A DNA stretch of 64,000 nt from Rosa chinensis (Eukaryota; Streptophyta; Magnoliopsida; Rosales; Rosaceae): positions 124,001-188,000 of the forward strand of contig NW_020126830.1 in the NCBI RefSeq assembly GCF_002994745.2. Reading direction: 5' to 3'. The translations under genes were made by a program, and so were the position numbers. Below the pieces are notes generated by a model that saw only the letters and a list, made by a program, of their open reading frames with translations, was not told the origin of the DNA and made no database searches. Shown piece after piece: positions 1 through 11,544 of the stretch (position 1 is the first letter of the stretch; each line of letters starts with the position of its first letter).

Positions 1-89
1 GTTGATGTATTAAATCACTAATTTGTAATTAACTCACTTTATACTTTGCTAACTTCTTTGAATTTTGATGATGTTCAGGATTCCTATGA
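1..89 (+). other. End of element A untranslated leader
   Basis: This matches, in the opposite orientation, the leader just upstream of gag-pol in element B (26744-26830). It is AT-rich with no reading frame. It leads directly into the ATG at 90. Confidence 0.8.
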
Positions 90-3000
90 ATGACCGAGCC
101 TTTTAGATCCTCTACACTAAAGGAAATTGAAGCAAGGCTCGCTCGCTTGAAGGGTCCTTCACTTCTTGAGCAGACAAGCCCTTCCCCTTCGACACACAGA
201 GGGTACATCTTTAACGAACAAGGGAAGAGGACCTACTGTTCTGAGGAGTCTACATCACCTACACCAAGTCCATCTCCTCCTTCACGTTCACCTTCACCTG
301 TGATTTCGTCCAACTCTACACCACCACCTTCACCACCACCTGAAGAAGTCGAAAAAGAGAGAATGGCATCTATTAGGGAACTTTCCACTGCAACTGTTGA
401 AGGAGGACCCCCTACAGGCATAGTATACCCTCCCCCTGCAGCTGGAAGACAAGCAGAGTTTGAGCTAAAGAGTGGTTTGTTGCACAAGCTCCCTATCTTC
501 CATGGACTTAATATGGAGGACGCTAACAAGCATGTTCGAGAATTTCAATCTGTTTGTGCAAACATGCAACCACAAGGGGCAGATGAGAACCTTCTTAAGA
601 TGAGAGCATTTCCATTCTCTCTAGCTGATAGAGCCAAGGATTGGCTATATGAACTCCCTGCAGGACGTATCACCTCATGGGAAACAATGAGAAAGGCCTT
701 CTTGGAGAAATACTTCCCAGCTTCTAAGGTCATCACACTCAGGAAGAAGCTCAGTGGAATAGAGCAAGCCCATGATGAGTCCTATGCTGCCTACTATGAG
801 AGGTTCAATTCCCTACTTGCACAATGTCCTCAACATCAGATGAAGGATGAGACCCTACTCACATGTTTCTATGAAGGACTCTTACCCTTGGAAAGGCAAA
901 TGTTGGATGCTGCAGCTGGAGGAGCTTTTGTGGATAAGTCCCCTACAGTTGGGAAGGAGCTTATAGCTAATCGTGCTTTGAACTCCCAACAATATGAGGG
1001 AGTAGGACACTCTACTCGTAGGGTGCATGAGATGAGCAAGAATACTGCAATTGAGGACCAACTGAATAAGCTTACTCTACTCATGAATCAAGTGGTAAGT
1101 TCCAAAGGACCAAGTGCAACAATAGCTTGTGGGGTATGCTCTATGCAAGGGCATGTTACAGATCAGTGCCCTCAACTTAATGAGAATGGAGGATGGGAAT
1201 CTGCAAATGCTATTGGAGGATATCAAGGAGGATACCAAGGAGGACCTCAACGTCCTAGACATGACCCTTACTCCAATACGTACAACCCAGGATGGAGGGA
1301 CCATCCCAACTTCAAGTGGACTAACAATGATAACGTTCAGAATCCTCTTGGTGGGAACTTCCAACGTCCTCAAGGGCCTTCATTCCAAGGATCATCTTTT
1401 CAAAGGCCCTACATGCCCCCTCCTCAACAGAACTCAGGACCTTCAATGTCTCACTATGACAAAACGTTGGAAGCCTTGACTAGTTCCACCCAGGCCTTGA
1501 CAAACTCTACTCAAGCTTTGATTCAAGGACAACAGACCCACACTAAGGATATTGCAGATCTTAAGAAACAGATGGGCCAAGTCGTGGACTTCATGAGCAA
1601 GATTCATGAGACTGGGAAGCTTCCTAGTGGCACAATACCTAACCCTAAGGGTAATGTGGAGAATGCATCAGTTGTGACTACGAGGAGTGGGAGACCATTT
1701 GTGGATCCACCCAAGCAACCCAAGAAGGTCCAAATGAGCATAGAAATTGAGGAAGACCAAGAACCCACCAAGTTGGGTATTGAGAAGGACCCTGCAACGT
1801 CAAAGGAAGAGACCAAGGCATCCTCATCTTTAAAGGCAAAACCGGAAATCAAAGGTAATAATTCTAACTTATCAAATTTGGTTATTGCTAACCCTTCTTC
1901 TTCTTGCATGCCCTTCCCACGCAGGTTTGCCCAATCTAAGAAGGATGAAAGTGACCAAGCTATCTTGGAAACTTTCAAGAAGGTGCAAGTAAACCTACCC
2001 CTCCTAGAGGCCATCAAGCAAGTCCCTAAGTATGCCAAGTTCCTCAAAGAGCTTTGCACTACTAGGAGAGTAAACCGTGAAAAGGAGGTGGTAAAGGTAA
2101 GTGAGAATGTCTCTGCCCTAATTCAGAGGAAGATCCCTCCAAAGTGTAAGGATCCTGGAAGCTTTACCATTCCTTGTACTATTGGTAACTCTAGATTTAA
2201 GAATGCCATGCTAGACCTAGGTGCATCTGTTAATGTTATGCCCTACTCTGTTTATGAAACCCTAGGTCTAGGGGAACTTAAATCTGACAATGTTATCATT
2301 CAGTTAGCTGACAGATCCAATGCATACCCTAGAGGTTTGTTGGAGGATGTGCTTGTACAGGTTAACCATCTTATCTTCCCAGCTGATTTTTATGTATTGG
2401 AAATGGAGGACTCCCCTGTAAGTTCCACTCCATTGCTTTTGGGACGTCCTTTCTTAAGGACAGCTAGGACGAAGATTGATGTGTATGAAGGCTCTCTTAC
2501 AATGGAGTTCGATGGTGACATTATTGGCTTTAACATCTTTGAGGCCATGAGGTATCCCCTAGAGGTTAATGATTGTTTTTCTGCTGACATTTTAGATGAA
2601 CTTGCGCAGAAAATGTTTGATGTTATGCATGAGGATACCCTAGTCACTACCCTTGAGAGTGGGGTAGGCTATACAAAGGAAGGCGTCACCATCTCAGAGG
2701 ACAAGTTGAAAGACACTTGTGAGGATAAAATCATTGAAAACGTCTCCTTCCTTGAGGCATCACCCTTTATAGGTAAGTCTGTTTCTCCATTGTCCATTCA
2801 GTTATCCACTAACAAGACTTTACCTTCAGTGGTCCAGGCCCCAGAACTTGAGCTAAAACCTCTTCCAGACCATTTGAAGTATGTCTACTTAGGGGACAAG
2901 GAAACCTTGCCAGTGATTGTGTCCTCTGCACTAACAACTCCACAAGAAGAGAAGTTGGTGGAAATGTTGAAGCAACACAAGACCGCCATAGGATGGACAT

Positions 3001-5750
3001 TGGCGGATATCAAGGGAATCAGCCCTACAACTTGCGTCCACAGGATACTTCTAGAGGAGGGGTCTAAACCCACTAGAGAGGCTCAACGTCGTCTCAACCC
3101 TCCAATGATGGAAGTAGTGAAGAAGGAGGTTATCAAACTCCTTGATTGTGGGGTAATCTACCCCATTTCTGACTCCAAGTGGGTCTCTCCAGTTCAGGTC
3201 GTGCCCAAGAAGTCTGGGATCACTGTGGTAAAGAATGCTGATAACGAACTGGTGCCCCAAAGGACAGTAACAGGCCACAGAGTATGCATTGACTATAGGA
3301 GGCTCAACGCAACCACAAGGAAAGACCACTTTCCTCTGCCATTCATTGACCAGATGCTTGAGCGCCTAGCTGGACATGACTACTACTGCTTCCTGGATGG
3401 ATACTCTGGTTACAACCAGATTGCAATTGCAAATGAAGATCAAGAGAAGACAACCTTCACTTGCCCCTTTGGAACGTTTGCCTATAGACGTATGCCTTTC
3501 GGACTTTGCAACGCTCCAGGTACCTTTCAGAGGTGTATGGTAAGTATCTTTTCAGATTATATTGAGAAAATCATAGAGGTATTCATGGATGACTTTTCAG
3601 TTTTTGGAAAGAATTTTGATGATTGTCTTAATAATCTGGAGATAATTCTGAAACGTTGCATGGAAACTAACCTTGTCTTAAACTGGGAAAAATGCCATTT
3701 TATGGTTAAACAAGGAATAGTTCTAGGACATATTGTCTCTGCTAGGGGTATAGAGGTTGATAAAGCCAAGGTTGATATTGTGCGTCACTTACCCTCTCCC
3801 ACTTCTGTGAGAGAGATTCGTTCTTTCCTTGGTCATGCAGGTTTTTACAGGAGGTTCATCAAGGACTTCTCCAAAATTTCGAGACCCTTATGTCAACTAC
3901 TCCAGAAGGATGTGCCCTTCCACTTTGACAAGGAGTGTCAAGAAGCTTTTGACAAGCTTAAGGAGTTGTTGACATCTGCCCCCATCATGTTACCTCCAGA
4001 CTGGTCCTTGCCCTTTGAATTAATGTGTGATGCCTCTGACTACGCAGTTGGAGCCGTTTTGGGACAAAGGAAGGAAAAGCTGCCCTATGCCATCTACTAC
4101 GCCTCAAGGACTCTCAATGATGCACAAATGAACTACTCCACCACAGAGAAAGAGCTCCTTGCAGTTGTCTTTGCCCTTGAGAAGTTTCGCTCCTATTTAC
4201 TTGGTACCAAAGTGACTATCTTTACTGACCATGCAGCTTTGAAATACTTGATGACCAAGAAGGAGGCGAAACCAAGGCTCATCAGATGGATCCTACTCTT
4301 GCAAGAATTCGACGTGGAAATCAAGGACAAGAAGGGTAGTGAGAACGTGGTAGCTGACCACTTAAGTCGCTTAGTGCATGCAGAAGATTATCTCCCTCTG
4401 GTGGAGACATTTCCAGACGAGCAACTCTTTGGAATCCAGGTAAGTGAACCATGGTATGCAGACATTGTGAATTATATTGTGTCTAGAAAGATTCCTGATA
4501 CCATGTCACGTGCTCATAGGGATAGGCTTAAGAAAACTGTTAAGCAATATGTTTGGGATGAACCTTATTTGTGGAAGTATTGCTCTGATCAATTGATTAG
4601 GAGATGTGTGCCTGAACATGAACATAATGCTATACTTTCTTTTTGCCACTCTAAAGCATGTGGGGGACACTTTGGGTCTAAGAAGACTGCGTTTAAGGTG
4701 CTAGAGTCTGGGTTCTATTGGCCAACATTATTTAGGGATGCACATGCCTATTGTTTAACTTGTGATAAGTGCCAAAGAACAGGAAATCTAGGTCCTAGAG
4801 ATCAAATGCCATTGTCCAATATAATAACTGTTGAAATATTTGATGTCTGGGGTATAGATTTCATGGGACCTTTCCCTTCATCTTTTGGGTTTCTCTATAT
4901 CTTACTTGCAGTGGACTATGTTTCCAAATGGGTGGAAGCAAAGGCCACTAGAACTAATGACTCTAAGGTTGTTGCAGATTTTATCAAGTCTAACATCTTT
5001 AGCAGGTTTGGAATGCCTAGAGTTCTCATTAGTGATGGAGGATCCCATTTTTGCAATCGGACGATTGAGGCTCTCTTGAAGAGATATGATGTCACACATA
5101 AGGTTTCTACACCTTATCACCCACAAACTAGTGGGCAGGCTGAGGTCTCTAATCGTCAGATTAAGGGGATATTGGAGAAGACTGTGAACCCCAACAGGAA
5201 GGACTGGTCCTTGCGTCTAGAGGATGCTTTGTGGGCCTACAGAACTGCATACAAAACTCCCATAGGTATGTCACCATATCGAATTATCTATGGCAAACCT
5301 TGCCATTTACCTGTGGAGTTGGAGCACAAAGCTTGGTGGGCTGTGAAGCAGTTCAACATGGATATGGATGCAGCTGGGCTTCATAGGAAGTTGCAATTGC
5401 AAGAGTTAGAGGAGATAAGGAATGATGCCTTTGAAAGTGCTAAAATTTACAAGGATAAGACTAAGGCATTCCATGACAAAATGATTCGAAGGAAGACTTT
5501 TGTTGTGGGTCAAAAAGTTCTTCTCTTCCATTCTCGTCTCAAACTCTTCCCAGGTAAGCTTCGTTCTCGTTGGATTGGGCCTTTTGTTATCACTCATGTG
5601 TTTCCTCATGGAGCTGTGCAGATAAAGAGTGAACATACAAGCAACGAGTTCAAAGTGAATGGCCATCGCTTGAAGCCTTACTATGAGGCATTTGTGGAAC
5701 ATGCAGTGGAGGATGTACCCCTCCAAAACGTTCCAAACCCTGAGGATTAA
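90..5750 (+). CDS. gag-pol: Gag-Pol polyprotein of Athila element A (1886 aa)
   Basis: One uninterrupted frame encodes capsid and all replication enzymes of a Ty3/gypsy element. In order: a Pro/Ser-rich N-terminus (to about residue 110); a retrotransposon Gag domain (about 130-290); a CCHC zinc knuckle of form CX2CX4HX4C (347-360); an aspartic protease with its active Asp in an LDLGAS motif (Asp709); reverse transcriptase with the FMDD catalytic box (1165-1168); RNase H starting at a CDAS motif (Asp1314); and an integrase with an HHCC zinc region (about 1520-1560) and catalytic Asp1590, Asp1649 and Glu1685, 35 residues between the last two. Pol order PR-RT-RH-IN is the Ty3/gypsy order. Gag and Pol share one frame with no stop or shift. 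All catalytic residues are present, so the protein looks functional. It differs from the element B protein at five positions by eye. Confidence 0.96.
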   Translation: MTEPFRSSTLKEIEARLARLKGPSLLEQTSPSPSTHRGYIFNEQGKRTYCSEESTSPTPSPSPPSRSPSPVISSNSTPPPSPPPEEVEKERMASIRELSTATVEGGPPTGIVYPPPAAGRQAEFELKSGLLHKLPIFHGLNMEDANKHVREFQSVCANMQPQGADENLLKMRAFPFSLADRAKDWLYELPAGRITSWETMRKAFLEKYFPASKVITLRKKLSGIEQAHDESYAAYYERFNSLLAQCPQHQMKDETLLTCFYEGLLPLERQMLDAAAGGAFVDKSPTVGKELIANRALNSQQYEGVGHSTRRVHEMSKNTAIEDQLNKLTLLMNQVVSSKGPSATIACGVCSMQGHVTDQCPQLNENGGWESANAIGGYQGGYQGGPQRPRHDPYSNTYNPGWRDHPNFKWTNNDNVQNPLGGNFQRPQGPSFQGSSFQRPYMPPPQQNSGPSMSHYDKTLEALTSSTQALTNSTQALIQGQQTHTKDIADLKKQMGQVVDFMSKIHETGKLPSGTIPNPKGNVENASVVTTRSGRPFVDPPKQPKKVQMSIEIEEDQEPTKLGIEKDPATSKEETKASSSLKAKPEIKGNNSNLSNLVIANPSSSCMPFPRRFAQSKKDESDQAILETFKKVQVNLPLLEAIKQVPKYAKFLKELCTTRRVNREKEVVKVSENVSALIQRKIPPKCKDPGSFTIPCTIGNSRFKNAMLDLGASVNVMPYSVYETLGLGELKSDNVIIQLADRSNAYPRGLLEDVLVQVNHLIFPADFYVLEMEDSPVSSTPLLLGRPFLRTARTKIDVYEGSLTMEFDGDIIGFNIFEAMRYPLEVNDCFSADILDELAQKMFDVMHEDTLVTTLESGVGYTKEGVTISEDKLKDTCEDKIIENVSFLEASPFIGKSVSPLSIQLSTNKTLPSVVQAPELELKPLPDHLKYVYLGDKETLPVIVSSALTTPQEEKLVEMLKQHKTAIGWTLADIKGISPTTCVHRILLEEGSKPTREAQRRLNPPMMEVVKKEVIKLLDCGVIYPISDSKWVSPVQVVPKKSGITVVKNADNELVPQRTVTGHRVCIDYRRLNATTRKDHFPLPFIDQMLERLAGHDYYCFLDGYSGYNQIAIANEDQEKTTFTCPFGTFAYRRMPFGLCNAPGTFQRCMVSIFSDYIEKIIEVFMDDFSVFGKNFDDCLNNLEIILKRCMETNLVLNWEKCHFMVKQGIVLGHIVSARGIEVDKAKVDIVRHLPSPTSVREIRSFLGHAGFYRRFIKDFSKISRPLCQLLQKDVPFHFDKECQEAFDKLKELLTSAPIMLPPDWSLPFELMCDASDYAVGAVLGQRKEKLPYAIYYASRTLNDAQMNYSTTEKELLAVVFALEKFRSYLLGTKVTIFTDHAALKYLMTKKEAKPRLIRWILLLQEFDVEIKDKKGSENVVADHLSRLVHAEDYLPLVETFPDEQLFGIQVSEPWYADIVNYIVSRKIPDTMSRAHRDRLKKTVKQYVWDEPYLWKYCSDQLIRRCVPEHEHNAILSFCHSKACGGHFGSKKTAFKVLESGFYWPTLFRDAHAYCLTCDKCQRTGNLGPRDQMPLSNIITVEIFDVWGIDFMGPFPSSFGFLYILLAVDYVSKWVEAKATRTNDSKVVADFIKSNIFSRFGMPRVLISDGGSHFCNRTIEALLKRYDVTHKVSTPYHPQTSGQAEVSNRQIKGILEKTVNPNRKDWSLRLEDALWAYRTAYKTPIGMSPYRIIYGKPCHLPVELEHKAWWAVKQFNMDMDAAGLHRKLQLQELEEIRNDAFESAKIYKDKTKAFHDKMIRRKTFVVGQKVLLFHSRLKLFPGKLRSRWIGPFVITHVFPHGAVQIKSEHTSNEFKVNGHRLKPYYEAFVEHAVEDVPLQNVPNPED

Positions 5751-5789
5751 ATGGAGGTACAAGTCTAGGCTGAAAGACTATAAACATTA

Positions 5790-5813
5790 AGCGCTGCTTG
5801 GGAGGCAACCCAA
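5790..5813 (+). other. Conserved post-pol hairpin motif, element A
   Basis: TTGGG at 5798-5802 and CCCAA at 5809-5813 can pair around a six-base loop AGGCAA. The motif follows an AGCGCT stretch and lies about 45 bases after the pol stop. It recurs in B (21020-21035), C (46539-46554) and D (62213-62228). Function is unknown; conservation in copies without pol suggests a role in the RNA or DNA itself. Confidence 0.6.
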
Positions 5814-7719
5814 TTCTGAAGTAGCTGTGGAGGAGTCATCAACGCAGATTTGTTTTATCTCTCCCTTTTACTTCTCCAATTTTTCTTTATGTTGGTAGTC
5901 ATTTTCGTAAATTTCATCCCTATATGCTTAAGTGTTCCATTGCATGCTTTTTATTGATTACATTGAGGACAATGCAATATTTAAGTGTGGGGGAAGGGAT
6001 TTACACTTTTATCTTGAGTCATATATTGAAAAATACAAAAAAATTGGAAAATGTCAAAAATTTAAAAATTTTCGTTGCTTTTGTTTTTGTTTTGAGTCTT
6101 AGGATGCCCTTTCAACTGTCTAGGATGATTCTATATCTCTAAAATCATGACTAAAAGAGGATCACAAGATTGAGATGATTTTTAAACATGGTATTCTTTG
6201 GTTAATTGAGATATATGAAAAATGTGTGCCTTGTAGTGGATATGGATTCGAAAACTTTGGTACAGAATATGAGCATGTTAGGATGAGTTTTGATTCATAA
6301 AAACCCATGTGAGATATTGAGCCATGTCCCTTTTTCTTGGAGTGATAAATGAAATATATATTCTTATTTTCTTGGCGATGTTTTGATGATCTCATTATTC
6401 TTTCATTTGATTGATTGCTTGCCATAGATTAAGTTTGATGGACTAGAGAATGCTAGAATTCACTCTTGTGCTTGTTGAGACGTTTGTCAATACATGGCCC
6501 TGATTCTGGAAGGGATAGAGGTACCCTAGGAATTTCCACCATTGCCAAATAAACCTGTGTCCCTAATTGTGCCCGTCGTGGGACTCCCCTAGATAAGCCC
6601 CTTTGAGCCTACATTGAGCCTTTTCATTCATCAACCTTAAAACCCTTAACCATGAAGCTTAGTATAGTTAAAACCCTACCCTTTGTTCTAAGAACTTAGT
6701 GGAGCTATCTTTTGAGACATACTTCGTGGGTTTGGTGCTAAGGATGAAAATTGAGAAGAGGTGAAAGTTAAAGTGTGGGGGTAGACTTGTCCATAAAAGA
6801 AAAATATATGAAAAAGCCGAAAAAAAAAAGAAAAAAAAGAAAAAATGTATACGGCTAAAAAGAAAAGAAAGAAAAATGTTTATGGATTTTAGTCCCCCAT
6901 ACTTGGTGATTTTGGAGTTTACGTTGAACTGAAGGCCCACTACAGAAAAATTTGGCCTTTGTCCATTCACTATAGTTCAAGGGAAGTTTACAATGAAGAT
7001 TGGGCCCAACATGAAGACATTAGGCCCCTTTTATGTTACCTCTAGGGAAAGTGACGTTTTTGCAATGCCTTGGTGGATTTCTTGAGGTCTCTACATCTAC
7101 ATGTGCTCTGCTAGGTTTTTAGGACACTTTGATAAATCCTTACCCTTCATTTCTTAAAACCTTGAGCCTTGGCCCCATTACAACCTTTAAGAAGACCTTC
7201 TTGATCCTTAAGATGGGACAGCCCTTGATGTGGAGATGAGTTACAAGAGTTGAACTTATGGCTTGGGTCCATCTGTGCAAGTAGTTGGTGTCCTTCATGA
7301 GATCTTTAAAGAAAATTATACATGTGCTTTCGTTTCTTGAATTATGTGATATACTTGCTATCTTTCACATATACTTGAGTGTATAAGCTTTTAAGCATTG
7401 CCATGATCTGAGAGAAGAAAGAGTGGATATAACTTGTGAGGAGTTGAATCATACTTGTTTGAAACATGCTTAACAGAAACCATCACCATTGTTTCAACCA
7501 AGTCCTACTTGTGTATATGTAAGTTATGTGTTTTAATTAACTCTTGAATGCCTAACATTGAATTTTGGTTAAGTGCTAATCTTGGTGTTATGAAAGTAAG
7601 AGATTGCTGAGACAAATAGTTGAAGGGCAATAGAGTCATTGTTTTTGTCAAGTCTTTAAATTTTCGTTGAGTCTTAGTGTGTGTCTTAGTTTGATTTTGC
7701 TAAGGGACTAGCAAAAGCT

Positions 7720-7734
7720 AAGTGTGGGGGAATT
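7720..7734 (+). other. Polypurine tract of element A
   Basis: The purine-rich run AAGTGTGGGGGAATT directly abuts the 3' LTR start TGATAGG at 7735. This is the expected site for plus-strand DNA priming. Confidence 0.85.
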
Positions 7735-7814
7735 TGATAGGAGCATTTTAATGCGACGTTTTAACTGCATTTCCCTACACTTTTCTGCGCCATTTCCTTG
7801 AAAAATCCCTGTTT

Positions 7815-8010
7815 GGGAAAGTTTCCATTCTTTGATTAGGAAAGTTCCTTATTGTAGAAAGTTTCCATTTTTGTCTTCATTTTTCATTTCTCATTTCTCA
7901 TTTCTCATTTTTCATTTCTCATTTCTGGAAAGTTTCTATTTTTCATTTTTAGTAAGTTTCTATTTTCATTTTTTAGAAAGTTTCTATTTTAAGTATAGTT
8001 TCTATTTTCA
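7815..8010 (+). repeat. U3 short repeat array in the element A LTR
   Basis: Many near-copies of GAAAGTTTCTATTTT and TCATTTCTCATTTC lie in tandem. The same array sits at the matching place in every LTR of the family in this window, with different copy numbers. In LTRs such arrays often bind transcription factors; that role is inferred here. Confidence 0.7.
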
Positions 8011-8940
8011 GGACCTCCGAGCTAGAAAGTGGAAATGAACGCACGAATGGAAAGAGGAGCTTGCGAACATCAAGACGAACGAACATGAGAGAAAATGGCC
8101 CACACATTTGAGCAGAAATGAAGAAACAAGCTTTCCTAGTCCAACCAGGAAATCCTACGAAATGGAGGAAGGCTTCCCTAGCAAGTTTCCAACGCAACCA
8201 TGAAAAAGAAATGGAAAAATAATGTGTTTTGCGTTGGAAAATGAGAAGGCTTGAAGATGAAGCAACGAGGCCCAAGAACTCTTTGGATTTTCGGCAAATT
8301 GGATAATGGCCCATCAAAGCCCATGACACTAGGGTTTGTGACGCAAACCCTAGCCCTAAAGATATGTTTGCCGTGAAATTGCATGAGAGAAACAAGGAAG
8401 AGGCGTCCAAAAATCAGAAAATAAAGAAGATTTTCTATGGAGATTTTCTAGGGTTATTTTTATGGAAATAAATCAAGAGATAAAACCCTAGAAGACCTAG
8501 CCGTCCAAGCCAAGAGGAAAACAAGGGGATGCCGTGCAAACCCTAGGGAATTCGGCAAGAGATAATGAAGAGAGAAATTAGGGTTTTTGCCGTGAGGAAA
8601 AATCAGAAAAATAAAGAGATTTCGTGGAGATTTCTTAGGGAGCTTTTAAAGGAAAGAGAATATGTGTTGAACACAAAAAGCTCTCAAAGGAGTCTAGGTT
8701 CATCCCCCTTTTATTCTCTAAATATATTGTTGCCGAAATTGGTGTATAAAATCAGAAATTATCTACATATTTCGGCAAGAATTATTTAGGGAATTAATAT
8801 TGGAATTTTGTGATTGGTTGCACCACCTCATAGGGCTTATGTGGCAAGAATTCATTGGAGGAAATTATGTGGAGGAAGCAAGCACATGCCGTGAACATCT
8901 CTAGGGTTTTGGACGGCTTGGACACCTATGGGCCGTCCCC

Positions 8941-8947
8941 TATATAT
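8941..8947 (+). promoter_or_regulatory. TATA box of element A LTR promoter
   Basis: TATATAT lies after a C-rich stretch (GTCCCC). The equivalent spot in the other LTRs also has TATATA: 29641-29648 (B, minus), 49007-49014 (C, minus) and 59102-59110 (D). Conservation at one place in LTRs that differ nearby supports a core promoter. Confidence 0.6.
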
Positions 8948-10093
8948 TCCTACACTTTCTCAACGTCAAGGGGTCCGAATTCCACACTTTTGCGTTTATA
9001 CTTTGAGAAAATAATTCAGAAATCTCTCTAGCCTAGCCGTGTTCTTCTCCATCCTCTAGGGCAACCACGAAGTGCAAGCAAGGCCAAGGAAGAAGAAGAC
9101 AAGCCGTGCACACCATCCACCCTCCACCTTGAAGATTGCTTTCGAAATTCAAGAGACCACATCATCACTTCATTCATCTCATCTTCATCACGGTGTAATC
9201 CGATTCTCCTTGTACCTTTGCTTTGTATTTTCGTTGGTTTTGCCTTAGTTGACACATATGTATGAACAAGTATTGTTTTCTGAAATTTTATGATGAATTG
9301 TTAATTTTCAGATTCATATATTGCGATTTATGGTTGCTTTTGTGTGAGTGTTTGATTAAATTTGCATGATAGAAATCTTTTGTATGATTATCTTGAATGG
9401 TTCGAAACATTTAGGGTTCTTATGTGATTGTTGCTACGAATTTGAGAACATGAATCAACTTTTTGGTTTTGTGTTCTTGAATCGATAAGTAGTAAAGGTT
9501 TTGTACAAAAACCGAATTTAATCAAAGAAGATTGCAATTAGGTGGACTTTTTCATACTAAGTTGCACATTTGAGTTGATAGCCTTTCTAGGTGTTTATTG
9601 CGTTAAACATGACATGATTGACTAGCTTTCTAGGGCTTGATTGCATGTTTGATAGAATTAATCTAGGTGCTTTCACTTAGGTTAATTAGCATTGAAAGTA
9701 AATATGGGAAATTGTTTGCTTTTGAACGTTTCACATGATCAACTCCTCTTGCATGACTATGATGAACAATGATGAACTTGAATTAATTTTAATCATGAGT
9801 TTCGACTTTGATCTTTGTTCTTGCATTCCATTTGTATTTTTATGTTTTTGCATTTTAATTATTTAGGTAACTTAGATTTTATTTTCGGAAATTAAAACCA
9901 AAAACCAAAAACTCCCCCCTTTTCGTAAATATGTCTATATTTTGTAAATATTATACTTTGTTTTAATTTTAATTGTTTAATTGTTTGACAATGACAGGTG
10001 TACCCTCAATCCCCGGAATAGAACGATCCCTATTTATTACGTACTACTAATGACATTTCAGGGTTAAATTATGCGCTTGCTATGAGCGTATCA

Positions 10094-10524
10094 ATTCGCA
10101 CCTTCTCATTTACAATATATAGCTTATAAGTAACCTCTCCTTATAATTAAAACAATTGATGTGCCTAAGTCCTAACCTCTCAGCATTCCCACCTTCTCCT
10201 TTACAATATATATATATATATATATATATATCAAACTGATTGGAATTTAAAGAACATAGACCAACTGTGAAACGGAAACAAACTGAATGAGTTTAGGTTT
10301 GGGTTTCACATATTATGTTATATATAATTCTTTTTATATACAACGTTCGATAGAAAAATATTTACATAAAGTTATTCGATGTTTGCTTTAGATTGGGCCT
10401 GTGTTTTTGCTTCATGAAATTGTCTTGCTCTTATTATTTTGTGAAGCAGTAATCTTACTCTTGAATTTATTTCATGTACCGGATGGTGTCCAACTTAGAT
10501 AGAAGTTAAGATTTGGAGAAGCCA
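10094..10524. other. AT-rich spacer with (AT)n microsatellite
   Basis: No coding signal. A (TA)n run spans 10206-10231. A 23-base motif (CACCTTCTC.TTTACAATATATA) occurs twice, near 10099 and 10189. The stretch may be flank or promoter of the gene starting at 10525. Confidence 0.5.
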
Positions 10525-11544
10525 ATGAGTATTGCTACAACGATCGGGCTAAGTGATATTACAATGTCAACAAATATCCATGAGCCTCCTATAGGTACGC
10601 ATTGTATTATATTTGCTATAATTAGAGAACAAATTATTTGACTAACTAATTAAAACTTGTATTAAAGGTCCAGAAAGAGAAGTGCGACGAAAGACAAGAC
10701 AACTGAATTATGAGAATTTGCATACCCAGCTTAATGCTAAGATACCCATCACTTTGGTACAATATAATGGAAAGCCCACAGGTCCATATGCAGAATTATT
10801 CTTGAATGATATTAGCTTAACAGTTCGGAACTTTGCACCTATGAATGTGGAAAAATGGAATGACATCGAATCAGCTGATGTGACTAAGATGATTGAACGA
10901 ATAACTGTGAGTGATAAATTTTTATTTCTTAACATTTTATATTTTTTATACGAGTACAATATTTTGTTTGACATGAGTTTACTAATGTATATGCAGAGCA
11001 AGTTCGACATTAACATGCCTCTTCCTTGGGTTAAGAGATATATAAACAAGATGTGTATGACGGCATTCTTTAAATTCCGTTATAGCCTAAAGAAGTATTT
11101 TGATAAATTCCCAACAGTGAATGAAGCACGAGAAAACAAGCCTAAAGCAGTTAAAACTCAAGCAGAATGGGATTTTCTGTGTGCTCGTTTTTCCAGTGAA
11201 GAATTACAGGTATCTTAATAGCTATTTCTAATGGCAACTTGATTGGTTTTTAGATTGTAAACCAATTTATTCATATATTTTTCTTAGATTTGATTAATAA
11301 GAGAAATTGAAGGGAAGTATTCAAAATTAATCATTTGATTTGTCAAACTTTTTAGATCAACTCACAGGATGCTGAAAACAAGTTGCATTTGACATATCAC
11401 CACAATGCTTGGTCGAAGTATTTCATATCCCATGAAGATGAGATTGTAAGATTTGAAGAATTGAAGGAGCATGCCAAAATATTTGAAGAATTGAAGGAGG
11501 ATGCCAAAAGTATGCAAGAATTGATTGCAAAATTTCCAGCTTAA
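10525..11544 (+). CDS. Small Transposase_24 (Ptta/En/Spm)-like protein, four exons, 236 aa
   Basis: My exon model is 10525-10594, 10668-10906, 10997-11209 and 11356-11544, each bounded by GT...AG and open in one frame to TAA. The second and third exons are the same lengths (239 and 213 bases) as exons 5 and 6 of the CACTA partner gene at 34480-36711, and the proteins are clearly related: both have LNAKIP, NVEKW, ERITVSD or KRITVSD, and the CARFSSE motif. The C-terminus is different: it reads through the place where the CACTA gene splices and ends in a short duplicated Glu/Lys-rich repeat (FEELKE twice), probably helical. It could be a remnant of another CACTA element or a separate small gene family. 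Function is unknown; the family may bind DNA. Confidence 0.65.

Larger units (their letters stand above)
5751..7734 (+). other. Element A 3' non-coding region between pol and 3' LTR
   Basis: About 2 kb with no credible reading frame; the forward frames are short and contain low-complexity runs. It carries a hairpin motif at 5798-5813, two polypurine-like tracts (5983-5999 and 6771-6781) and the true polypurine tract at its end. The same blocks recur in elements B, C and D, even though C has lost gag-pol. Athila elements may hold an env-like gene here; this copy does not. Confidence 0.8.
1..10093 (+). mobile_element. Athila-lineage Ty3/gypsy LTR retrotransposon, element A (5' end outside window)
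   Basis: The window opens inside the untranslated leader, 89 bases before the gag-pol start. It then holds the full gag-pol frame, about 2 kb of 3' non-coding sequence, a polypurine tract and a complete 3' LTR. The 5' LTR and primer site lie upstream of position 1. The reverse transcriptase and integrase sequence, and the tRNA-Asp primer site of its sister element B, place it in the Athila lineage. Athila elements often carry an env-like frame after pol; none is visible here. The five bases after the LTR (ATTCG) would be the target duplication, but the matching copy is out of view. Confidence 0.95.
7735..10093 (+). repeat. 3' LTR of element A (2359 bp)
   Basis: It starts TGATAGGAGC after the polypurine tract and ends GAGCGTATCA, with the usual TG...CA ends. 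The U3 part holds an array of GAAAGTTTC and TTTCTCATTTC-like repeats (about 7815-8010). A TATA box lies at 8941-8947. The U5 end holds TCAATCCCCGG (10006-10016), which is complementary to the primer binding site. The LTRs of B are similar at both ends but clearly different in the middle and in the last 25 or so bases. Confidence 0.92.

Noticed and set aside
1604..2059. 151-residue antisense frame inside gag-pol (and its mirror at 24774-25229)
   Set aside because: It is a shadow of the conserved gag-pol frame on the other strand, with no domain; the same holds for the other 60-120 residue frames within 90-5750 and 21083-26743.
6932..6945. CCCACTACAGAAAAATTT, resembling a CACTA terminus
   Set aside because: It lies in the conserved 3' region of the Athila elements (also in B and D) without subterminal repeats; chance similarity.
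5751..7734. A possible env-like gene downstream of pol, expected in some Athila elements
   Set aside because: All frames here are short and AT-rich, with no signal peptide plus transmembrane pattern and no counterpart kept open between A and B.
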